Origin: Apoda limacodes
Lineage: Eukaryota > Arthropoda > Insecta > Lepidoptera > Limacodidae
Direction of reading: 5' to 3'
Length of the DNA stretch: 64,000 bases
Assembly: GCA_946406115.1 (NCBI GenBank)
Contig: OX291558.1
Span: forward strand, 22,064,205 to 22,128,204
How positions within the stretch are numbered: the stretch's first letter is position 1; each line of letters starts with the position of its first letter. Positions 48,701 to 60,700 of this stretch are shown here, piece after piece. Under the pieces are notes generated by a model. That model did no database searches. It worked only from the letters and a program-made list of their open reading frames with translations, and was not told the origin of the DNA. The position numbers and the translations under genes were made by a program.

Positions 48701-51700
48701 TTACGCCTCTAACCATTTTTCTCACAGTTACCCCGAGATAGGTGTGATTTGAAAACTTTATATGCTTTCTGGTTTAAAGAGGCTCAATTTGATATGCGTC
48801 ACTAAGTGTTACCGCATTTTCATGATGACTTTTTATGCCAATAAGTATCACATTGTGAAATTTTATTCAACTTTTAATTTTTTATTATTTAAATTGAAGA
48901 GGTGTTACACATGTAGTAATATTTATTAACAAGTAAAATACAAAATGCTTGTTTCAACAGCCTTTTATTGTTTCTTTTTCCTTAACCAACAGATTTACGG
49001 TGTGTTTGAAATTTTGAAAGAAAATATTTTTTACGCCGCTAACCATTTTTCTCAAAGTTAACCCCGAGATAGGTGTGATTTGAAAACTTGATATGCTTTC
49101 TGGTTTAAAGAGGCTCAATATGATATGCGTCACTAAGTGTTACCGCATTTTCATGATGACTTTTTATGCTAATATGTATCACATTGTGAAATTTTCTTCA
49201 ACTTTAAATTTTTTATTATTTAAATTGAAGAGGTGTTACACATGTAGTAATATTTATTAATAAGAACAATACAAAATGCTTGTTTCAACAGCATTTGATT
49301 GTAACTTTTTCCTCAACTAACAGATTTACGGTGTGTTTGAAATTTTGAAAGAAAATATTTTTTAGGCCGCTAACCATTTTTCTCACAGTTAACCCCGAGA
49401 TAGGTGTGATTTGAAAACTTGATATGCTTTCTGGTTTAAAGAGGCTCAATTTGATATGCGTCACTAAGTGTTACCGCATTTTCATGATGACTTTTTATGC
49501 TAATATGTATCACACTGTGAAATTTTCTTCAACTTTTAATTTTTTATTATTTAAATTGAAGAGGTGTTACACATGTAGTAATATTTATTAATAAGTAAAA
49601 TACAAAATGCTTGTTTCAACAGCCTTTTATTGTTACTTTTTCCTTAACCAACAGATTTACGGTGTGTTTTAAATTTTGAAAGAAAATAATTTTTAGGCCG
49701 CTAACCATTTTACTCTTAGTTAACCCCGAGATAAGTGTGATTTGAAAACTTCATATGCTTTCTGGCTTAACGAGGCTCAATTTGACATACGTCAGTAAGT
49801 GTTACCGCATTTTTATGATGGCCTTTTAGGCCGATAAATATCACATTTTCAAATTTTCTTAAACTTTTATTTTTTATTATTTAAATAGAAGAGGTATTAC
49901 ACATGTAGCAATATTTATTAATAAGAACAATACAAAATGCTTGTTTCAACCGCCTGTGATTGTTACTTTTTCCTTAACCAACAGATTTACGGTGTGTTTG
50001 AAATTTTGAAAGAAAATTATTTTTAGACCGCAAACCATTTTACTCACAGTTAACCCAGAGATAGGTGTGATTTGAAAACTTCATATGCTTTCTGGTTTAA
50101 AGAGGCTTAATTTGATATGCGTCAATAAGTGTTACCGCATTTTCTTGATGACTTTTTATGCCAATAAGTATCACATTGCGAAATTTTCTTAAACTTTTAT
50201 TTTTTATTATTTAAAGAGAAGAGGTATTACACATGTAGCAATATTTATTAATAAGAACAATACAAAATGCTTGTTTCAACGGCATTTGATTGTTACTTTT
50301 TCCTTAACCAACAGATTTACGGTGTGTTTGAAATTTTGAAAGAAAATTATTTGTAGACCGCAAACCATTTTACTCACAGTTAACCCCGAGATAGGTGTGA
50401 TTTGAAAACTTCATATGCTTTCTGGTTTAAAGAGGCTCAATTCGATATGCGTTACTAAGTGTTACTGCATTTTCTTGATGACTTTTTATGCCAATAAGTA
50501 TCACACTGCGAAATTTTCTTAAACTTTTATTTTTTATTATTTAAAGTGAAGAATTATTACACATGTAGCAATATTTGTTAATAAGAACAATACAAAATGC
50601 TTGTTTCAACGGCATTTGATTGTAACTTTTTCCTCAACCAACAGATTTACGGTGTGTTTGAAATTTTGAAAGAAACTATTTTTTACGCCGCTAACCATTT
50701 TTCTCACAGTTAACCCCGAGATAGGTTTGATTTGAAAACTTGATATGCTTTCTGGTTTAAAGAGGCTCAATTTGATATGCGTCACTAAGTGTTACCGCAT
50801 TTTCAAGATGACTTTTTATGCTAATATGTATCACATTGTGAAATTTTCTTCAACTTTAAATTTTTTATTATTTAAATTGAAGAGGTGTTACACATGTAGT
50901 AATATTTATTAATAAGAACAATACAAAATGTTTGTTTCAACAGCATTTGATTGTAACTTTTTCCTCAACTAACAGATTTACGGTGTGTTTGAAATTTTGA
51001 AAGAAAATAATTTTTGGGCCGCTAACCATTTTTGTCACAGTTAACCCCGAGATAGGTGTGATTTGAAAACTTGATATGCTTTCTGGTTTAAAGAGGCTCA
51101 ATTTGATATGCGTCACTAAGTGTTACCGCATTTTCATGATGACTTTTTATGCCAATAAGTATCACATTGTGAAATTATTTTCAACTTTTAATTTTTTATT
51201 ATTTAAATTGAAGAGGTGTTACACATGTAGTAATATTTATTAACAAGTAAAATACAAAATGCTTGTTTCAACAGCCTTTTATTGTTTCTTTTTCCTTAAC
51301 CAACAGATTTACGGTGTGTTTGAAATTTTGAAAGAAAATATTTTTTACGCCGCTAACCATTTTTCTCAAAGTTAACCCCGAGATAGGTGTGATTTGAAAA
51401 CTTGATATGCTTTCTGGTTTAAAGAGGCTCAATATGATATGCGTCACTAAGTGTTACCGCATTTTCATGATGACTTTTTATGCTAATATGTATCACATTG
51501 TGAAATTTTCTTCAACTTTAAATTTTTTATTATTTAAATTGAAGAGGTATTACACATGTAGCAATATTTATTAATAAGAACAATACAAAATGCTTGTTCC
51601 AACAGCCTTTGATTGTTTCTTTTTCCTTAACCAACAGATTTACGGTGTGTTTGAAATTTTGAAAGAAAATATTTTTTACGCCGCTAACCATTTTTCTCAC

Positions 51701-54700
51701 AGTTAACCCCGAGATAGGTGTGATTTGCAAACTTGATATGGTTTCTGGTTTAAAGAGGCTCATTTTGATATGTGTCACTAAGTGTTACCGCATTTTCATG
51801 ATGACTTTTTATGCCAATAAGTATCACATTGTGAAATCTTCTTCAACTTTTATTTTTTTATTATTTAAATAGAAGACGTATTACACATGTAGCAATATTT
51901 ATTAATAAGAACAATACAAAATGCTTGTTTCAACAGCCTTTGATTTTTTTCTTTTTCCTTAACCAACAGATTTACGGTGTGTTTGAAATTTTGAAAGAAA
52001 ATAATTTTTAGGCCGCTAACCATTTTTCTCACAGTTAACCCCGAGATAGGTGTGATTTGAAAACTTCATATGCTTTCTGGTTTAACGAGGCTCAATTTGA
52101 CATACGTTACTAAGTGTTACCGCATTTTTATGATGACCTTTTAGGCCGATAAGTATCACATTGTGAAATTTTCTTCAACTTTTATTTTTTTATTATTTAA
52201 ATAGAAGAGGTATTACACATGTAGCAATATTTATTAATAAGAACAATACAAAATGCTTGTTTCAACAGCCTTTGATTTTTTCTTTTTCCTTAACCAACAG
52301 ATTTACGCTGTGTTTGAAATTTTGAAAGAAAATAATTTTTAGGCCGCTAACCATTTTACTCACAGTTAACCCCGAGATAGGTGTGATTTGAAAACTTCAT
52401 ATGCTTTCTGGTTTAACGAGGCTCAATTTGACATACGTCAGTAAGTGTTACCGCATTTTTATGATGACCGTTTAGGCCGATAAATATCACATTTTCAAAT
52501 TTTCTTAAACTTTTGTTTTTATTATTTAAATAGAAGAGGTATTACACATGTAGCTATATTTATTAATAAGAACAATACAAAATGCTTGTTTCAACGGCAT
52601 TTGATTGTTACTTTTTCCTCAACTAACAGATTTACGGTGTGTTTGAAATTTTGAAAGAAAATAATTTTTAGGCCGCTAACCATTTTTCTCACAGTTAACC
52701 CCGAGATAGGTGTGATTTGAAAACTTGATATGCTTTCTGGTTTAAAGAGGCTCATTTTGATATGCGTCACTAAGTGTTACCGCATTTTCATGATGACTTT
52801 TTATGCCAATAAGTATCACATTGTGAAATCTTCTTCAACTTTTATTTTTTTATTATTTAAATTGAAGAGGTATTACACATGTAGCAATATTTATTAATAA
52901 GAACAATACAAAATGCTTGTTCCAACAGCCTTTGATTGTTTCTTTTTCCTTAACCAACAGATTTACGGTGTGTTTGAAATTTTGAAAGAAAACAATTTTT
53001 AGGCCGCTAACCATTTTTCTCACAGTTAACCCCGAGATAGGTGTGATTTGCAAACTTGATATGGTTTCTGGTTTAAAGAGGCTCATTTTGATATGTGTCA
53101 CTAAGTGTTACCGCATTTTCATGATGACTTTTTATGCCAATAAGTATCACATTGTGAAATCTTCTTCAACTTTTATTTTTTTATTATTTAAATAGAAGAC
53201 GTATTACACATGTAGCAATATTTATTAATAAGAACAATACAAAATGCTTGTTTCAACAGCCTTTGATTTTTTTCTTTTTCCTTAACCAACAGATTTACGG
53301 TGTGTTTGAAATTTTGAAAGAAAATAATTTTTAGGCCGCTAACCATTTTTCTCACAGTTAACCCCGAGATAGGTGTGATTTGAAAACTTCATATGCTTTC
53401 TGGTTTAACGAGGCTCAATTTGACATACGTTACTAAGTGTTACCGCATTTTTATGATGACCTTTTAGGCCGATAAGTATCACATTGTGAAATTTTCTTCA
53501 ACTTTTATTTTTTTATTATTTAAATAGAAGAGGTATTACACATGTAGCAATATTTATTAATAAGAACAATACAAAATGCTTGTTTCAACAGCCTTTGATT
53601 TTTTCTTTTTCCTTAACCAACAGATTTACGCTGTGTTTGAAATTTTGAAAGAAAATAATTTTTAGGCCGCTAACCATTTTACTCACAGTTAACCCCGAGA
53701 TAGGTGTGATTTGAAAACTTCATATGCTTTCTGGTTTAACGAGGCTCAATTTGACATACGTCAGTAAGTGTTACCGCATTTTTATGATGACCGTTTAGGC
53801 CGATAAATATCACATTTTCAAATTTTCTTAAACTTTTGTTTTTATTATTTAAATAGAAGAGGTATTACACATGTAGCTATATTTATTAATAAGAACAATA
53901 CAAAATGCTTGTTTCAACGGCATTTGATTGTTACTTTTTCCTCAACTAACAGATTTACGGTGTGTTTGAAATTTTGAAAGAAAATACTTTTTACGCCGCT
54001 AACCATTTTTTCACAGTTAACCCCGAGATAGGTGTGATTTGAAAACTTCATATGCTTTCTGGTTTAATGAGGCTCAATTTGATATGCGTCACTAAGTGTT
54101 ACCGCATTTTCTTGATGACTTTTTATGCCAATAAGTATCACATTGTGAAATTATCTTCAACTTTTAATTTTTTATTATTTAAATTGAAGAGGTGTTACAC
54201 ATGTAGTAATATTTATTAATAAGAACAATACAAAATGCTTGTTTCAACAGCCTTTGATTGTTACTTTTTCCTTAACCAACAGATTTACGGTGTGTTTGAA
54301 ATTTTGAAAGAAAACAATTTTTAGGCCGCTAACCATTTTTCTCACAGTTAACCCCGAGATAGGTGTGATTTGAAAACTTGATATGCTTTCTGGTTTAAAG
54401 AGGCTCAATTTGATATGCGTCACTAAGTGTTACCGCATTTTCATGATGACTTTTTATGCCAATAAGTATCACATTGTGAAATTATTTTCAACTTTTAATT
54501 TTTTATTATTTAAATTGAAGAGGTATTACACATGTAGCAATATTTATTAATAAGAACAATACAAAATGCTTGTTCCAACAGCCTTTGATTGTTACTTTTT
54601 CCTTAACCAACAGATTTACGGTGTGTTTGAAATTTTGAAAGAAAACAATTTTTAGGCCGCTAACCATTTTTCTCACAGTTAACCCCGAGATAGGTGTGAT

Positions 54701-57700
54701 TTGAAAACTTGATATGCTTTCTGGTTTAAAGAGGCTCAATTTGATATGCGTCACTAAGTGTTACCGCATTTTCATGATGACTTTTTATGCCAATAAGTAT
54801 CACATTGTGAAATTATTTTCAACTTTTAATTTTTTATTATTTAAATTGAAGAGGTATTACACATGTAGCAATATTTATTAATAAGAACAATACAAAATGC
54901 TTGTTCCAACAGCCTTTGATTGTTACTTTTTCCTTAACCAACAGATTTACGGTGTGTTTGAAATTTTGAAAGAAAATATTTTTTACGCCGCTAACCATTT
55001 TTCTCACAGTTAACCCCGAGATAGGTGTGATTTGAAAACTTCATATGCTTTCTGGTTTAACGAGGCTCAATTTGACATACGTCACTAAGTGTTACCGCAT
55101 TTTTATGATGACCTTTTAGGCCGATAAGTATCACATTGTGAAATTTTCTTTTACTTTAATTTTTTATTATTTAAATTATATATATATTTGTTTAATTTTT
55201 AACCGGTTTCTCATTATTTTGGTCTATTTATTGTTATATCCGTTTAATTCAGTAAATTATTTCATTAAAATCCCATACTTTTCAATTTGGTCGGATTATA
55301 AAAGGCCGCTAACTTAGGCCGCTAACTTCACACCGGTACTGGTGTATGTGTATGCCAAGTAACAACTAAAAATTGAAAAATAAAATGATTAATAAGACAA
55401 ATTACAAAAAACCTTTCGTATTTGAAAATTAAGCTACTGAGTGGGGTTTTTAAGGCGATGTTATGTATTGTACTCCACACAATATATTGTTTATTGTTTA
55501 TTATTAATTCAATCACTAAATTTATTATTTAATTGTTTATTATTAAGTAATACCTCATTCATAGCGCTGAATATGCCATTGATCTGCATTCCATAATCCT
55601 TCTTACTGATGACCCCAGCGCACAAGACTGACAACAGTCCAGAAAGAACGCCAGGCATTCCATGAAGGTTGTGCACACCACATGTATCCAAGAGCCCATA
55701 TTTAGTAAGTTTTGGCTAAAAAATATAGTAGAATTTATTAAAGTTACTTATATAAATGGAATATATTTCTCATAATACGAAAAGATCAGATTGAATCATA
55801 ACTAAGCTTTTTCCTAAATTCCCCCAAAAAAACCCTTTTTTATAAAATTTAATATTTAGTTGTTTTATTTTATACAAGAAACTGACAATTTTTACAAAAA
55901 AAAATAATTTACTAGCGGTTAGTCTTTGTCCCTACATAAAGCCCCCGCCACGTCTGTCTATCTGTGCGTGGCCAGAGATACTGGGTATTCCAAGGGAAAG
56001 GTTTTTTTTTATTTAAAATAACTAAAGCAAAAAATGTTCGAAAGGCCGAATTTTCTCCGGCCAGTGGTCTTTTTATGAATCACAACCATATTTAATATAG
56101 TGTAACAATTTTTCAAACCCGTTGGTCAAAAATCAAAACTAATTGAAATGGTGTAAACTTACAACAACACTAGCGACCAAACGCCCAAGGTCAGAGGATC
56201 AGAAAAGTTTGTTGCACTATACTTATTTTAAGAAAATATATCTTAAGGCAAACGAAATGGCGGCTAATAGCTGCTGTATGACTATACTGTATTAATCCAA
56301 AAAGCTTACCGTTAAGAACCTGTATCCAAGTACGCTGATGACTCCAGCCGCGATACCAACAGCAATGGCTCCTCCTGGGCCTATGAACATGTTGCAGACA
56401 GACCCGACAGCCACGCCCCCAGCCAAGGTCGAATTTTGAACGTGCACCATGTCGAACTTGGCACGGTGCTTACTCACTAATGATGACATCACAAAAGCTG
56501 TAACCTGAAAAAATAAATTTACGTATAATGATTATTATAATAGTTTTATTATTATTAAAATTAAATACTTTTGACCCGTTATCTTTGAAACTATACAATG
56601 TGCAAGAAAGTAATAGGATAAAAAAGGAATGAAAAAACATGTATTCTTACCGCTGAAGCAGCAATAGATAAATATGTGTTAACAACAGCTCGCTGGTATT
56701 CGTCAGTGGAATTCGTAAGAGCAGAATTAAATGACGGCCAGTAAATCCACAAGAATATTGAACCTGCAATTCGAAAGTGAGATTAAATTATATTTCCCAA
56801 ATATGCTCAGAAATGTATTCATTATTCTGACAATCTTATATAAGATAAATTGAAATTGCTGGACTGGTCAAATATATGCGAGCAGCGGCCGGAAAATTTG
56901 CAACGAAAACTCATGACTGTCGTGTTCTTAATTTAAAAATAGAACGAAGTTTTGTTACGAAACCCAGCAACAAAGGAAGGAACTCATCTAAGATTTCATT
57001 TCAAATTCAAACTGGCTTGCAAATAGAAACCAGTTTCAGAAATCAATTCTATTAATTATTACTTAATTTTATATAAACGTCATACTCTTATAATTAAACT
57101 AGAATAATTAAATGCCTGAAATATATAAAAATGTAAATATTATTTTATTGATTGAAATAATATTTTAATTTTCAAATAGTATTTTAATTACCAATCATAG
57201 CAGTAACATCCGATTGATAACTTGGACCACTAAGGTCTACCGTAGGAGTTTCTTGATTTGAGTTACTAGGTGCCGTTGCTGTCTCTTTCTTCCTTCTGAG
57301 GCCTAAGCTGACTCCAAGACCAAAATAGGCACCAAATGTATGAATCGCAATAGACCCTCCAACATCTGCCGCCTGCAAAAATGAATATTAACTTACCGAT
57401 AAGTTGACTTTTCTCTACTGGAATTCGACTTAAATAACATACAACATGTGATAAACAAGTAGAAACTTATTGTGCTTTCGATATCAAGTGTTTCATGCAT
57501 ACATTTGCTTACTAGTATTACGGCTAGATTTTTTTGTTGTTTTTGAAACCTGTGGGTTCTGTAGTATTAAAACAATTACGGTTATCTTAAACCTTGAAAA
57601 CATTATAAACCAAGTGTTTTGTTGTTTTATAAATATTTTTTAAACTACATCACAGTGGTATTTTTAGAAATGTATGTAAAACTCTATGATTGTTATAAGT

Positions 57701-60700
57701 GTTTGTAAAACTTTATCACTGTAATATTTTAATAATTGTTTGTAATACTCTATCACTGTGGTATTTTTATAAATGTTTTAAAATTCTATGACAGTGATAT
57801 TCTTATAAGTGTTTGTAAAATTTTATCACTGTGATATTTTTATAAGTGTTTGTAATACTCTATCACTGTGGTATTTTTATAAATGTTTTTAAAATTCTAT
57901 GGCAGTGATATTCTTATAAGTGTTTGTAAAATTTTATCACTGTGATATTTTTATGAGTGTTTGTAAAATTCTTTTACCGTGATATTTTTCTGAACACGTA
58001 GTTCAAAATGAGAACTGATTTTAGGTTTCATTAAGGATTATTGGAAAAAGTAAATGACGATGGTATACGAATTGTTACTTGGCCGATTTGCTACAGTATT
58101 CTTAAAACTTCCTTAAATAAAATCTTTACTCTCTTAGAATCCAAATAAATTCATCTTATTAATTAACTATGTTAACTATGTTATTTATTTAAAATATTAT
58201 AGTAAATATATAATTATTAGTACTTATTTTTTTTTTAATAATTCAATCGATTTTAAAAAAAAACCACATTAAATAAAGTTTCGTAAGTACTGTAATATAC
58301 CTAGAAGTATGGGCACTTACAATTTAGGGCATATGATTTTTCTTATTTTTTTTTTCAAATGTTGTGTCCAAAAAATATTTCAGAAAGTCAACTAAAAGAG
58401 ATTTTTTTTATAAAAAACCGTTTTTGAAATGAGTTTTGCTGTAAAGAAATAACTATTTAATAAGCTACAATATACGGCTAAATGTAATAATAACTAAATA
58501 AAAATATATTTATATAATTTTTAAATAAGTGTTATTTTATTTTACCTTTAAAACTTCAGCAACTAGCCAAATGTTTAGGCATCCAACTACAGTTTCGACA
58601 ACAGCTATAAACAACAACTGCACCCCACTAGCGATCCCCAGAACTGCGCCGAAAGTTATAAGGACTGTTGCCGACATAATATCCGCCTCTGAAAATAAAA
58701 ATAAAACTTGTATTATAAAAACCTGGGAGCTTATTGCAAAAAGTCTGGAGTACTCGGGTCTTGCGTTCTCAGGAGGTGACTCGATTTACACCATACATTT
58801 TGTCCTCGAGAACGCGAGAGACCCTGAGTACTCCAGACTTTTCGTATTAGGTTCCTTGGCGTATGAACTAAGTTTGGTAGCAGCGCTATGTATAATTTTT
58901 TTATAGCCTTAGTAGATGGAAACAAGCTTACGGCCTGCCTGATGTGATGCGCCTCATTCTACAAATAAAATGTTTGCGGAAGGACTTTTTCTCAAACCCC
59001 ACTTCGCGTGGCAATTTAGGTTCCTAGGTATGAGTGCCTATGCAAGATGGTGAGCGGTGCAAAAATAAAAAAGTAGCATTAGTATAGACGTGGGCATTGT
59101 AACAAAAAATCATTCAAAACACAGCCTATTATACAAGAGGTAAAACACAAAAATACAACACACTCAGGAATAGAATCTCTCTTATTTTATTTTATTTTAT
59201 TTTCTTTATTGGGGACAACAAACAGTATTCACAATCATTCTTAATAACTAGTATCAAAAAAATATAACAGATTAATCATTATGAAACCCACAACGTTATC
59301 CACAGATTTGTTTCAATGTGTTACTCGATACAATTATCAATAATACTAATTTAAAATTAAGTACGTACAAGAAGGAAATACATATTTTTATATTGTATAT
59401 ATATCGCAAATCAAGAATGATAGGTATTTATAACATCAGCAACTAGTCTTTTGAACTTGTTAACTGAAGCAGTAAAGATGTCTAAGTCAGGAAAGACTTC
59501 ATTAAATGTGTTTGCGAGGCGTCGAAGGGGCGCGCGTACGCCGGCGTTGGTGCGACATGGCGCGGTGTGGAACAACCGACGCACGCGCACCTCTCGCCGC
59601 TGCACGGTACGCGGTACTACGTAGCACAAATTATTAGTCAGCCCAGTGCAGTCAAACTTGTTATTACAGATACCATGTAATACCATGGCGCTAAGAAGGA
59701 TGCGCCTACTTTCTAAACTAAGCAGCTTGTATTTATCCAGCAGTTGTGCATATGATTGGCGTTTACCATAATATTTATAGTGAATATTTCTTAAAAATTT
59801 CTTTTGTATAATTTCAAGTGCATCTATGTATTTTTGATATATAGGATTCCAAATTGGTATAGCATATTCTAATTGACATCTTATTAAAGACTTATAAAGG
59901 AATAATGTAGAGGGACGCTTAAATTCTCGGGAAGACCTCATGAGAAAACCGTACATTCTAAGTGCTTTATCTTTAATAGAGCTTACATGTTGGTCTAAAT
60001 GCAATTTTGAATCTAATAATAATCCCAGATCCCTATTAACGTCAACAGACTTCAAATCACTGTTTCCTATGTTATATTTATTATGAATAATGCTTTTATT
60101 TTTGGTAAAAATTATAGAAAAACATTTACATGTATTAAGTTTAAGCTTATTTTCAAGGCAATATTTTAAAAATCTATTTAAGTCTTGTTGGAGTAGTATG
60201 ACGTCATTTATTTCTTTAATGGGTCTAAAAAATTTTAAGTCATCAGCGTACATAAGAAAATGTGAATTAATAAAACAGTCTTTTATGTCATTGATGAATA
60301 AAACAAACAACAAGGGACCCAGTATTCAGCCTTGTGGGACGCCAGAAGATACATTAACAGTGTTCGATTTGAAGCCATTGATTACAACTGTTTGAGATCT
60401 GTTAGATATATAGGACGAAAACCACCTTAGCAAGTTGCCGCGAATTCCATTGAAGGCGATTTTATATAATAACAGTTCGTGGTCTACTTTGTCAAAACAT
60501 TTTTGGAAATCTGTGTAAATGGTGTCTATGTGCGTACGACGGTCCATATTTTCAAATGAATAATTACTGAAAATCAGAAGATTTGTCGTAGTAGACCGAC
60601 GCCTAACAAAGCCATGTTGTTCAGGTATTATTATATTATGCAGGCTTGGATAAATTATGTCATGCACTAATCTTTCAAATAATTTTGCTAATACAGAGAG

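Larger units (their letters stand above)
44686..55337. mobile_element. giant Foldback-like element, 10.65 kb, inverted arms of ~331-bp tandem repeats
   Basis: A perfect 9-bp duplication, ACTGGTGTA, flanks it (44677-44685 and 55338-55346). The ends start ACCGGTGTGAAGTTAGCGG and are reverse complements of each other for about 240 bp with only two differences that I see. After a ~200-bp terminal module come ~331-bp tandem units: about six in the left arm, then an orientation switch near 46780 and about 25 units in the right arm. Long inverted termini built of tandem repeats plus 9-bp target duplications are hallmarks of Foldback elements (a Mutator-related group). No transposase-like frame is seen, so it is presumably mobilised in trans. 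It fills about 90% of an Rh intron. The close identity of the two ends suggests a recent insertion. Confidence 0.85.

Noticed and set aside
44886..55150. The ~331-bp repeats as a CRISPR array or a tandem gene family
   Set aside because: The units are adjacent with no unique spacers, are far longer than CRISPR repeats, and reverse orientation mid-array. The frames inside are not continuous across units and belong to a eukaryotic mobile element.
58529..58906. 125-codon plus-strand open frame
   Set aside because: It overlaps Rh exon B on the other strand and then runs through an inverted repeat. There is no family signature.
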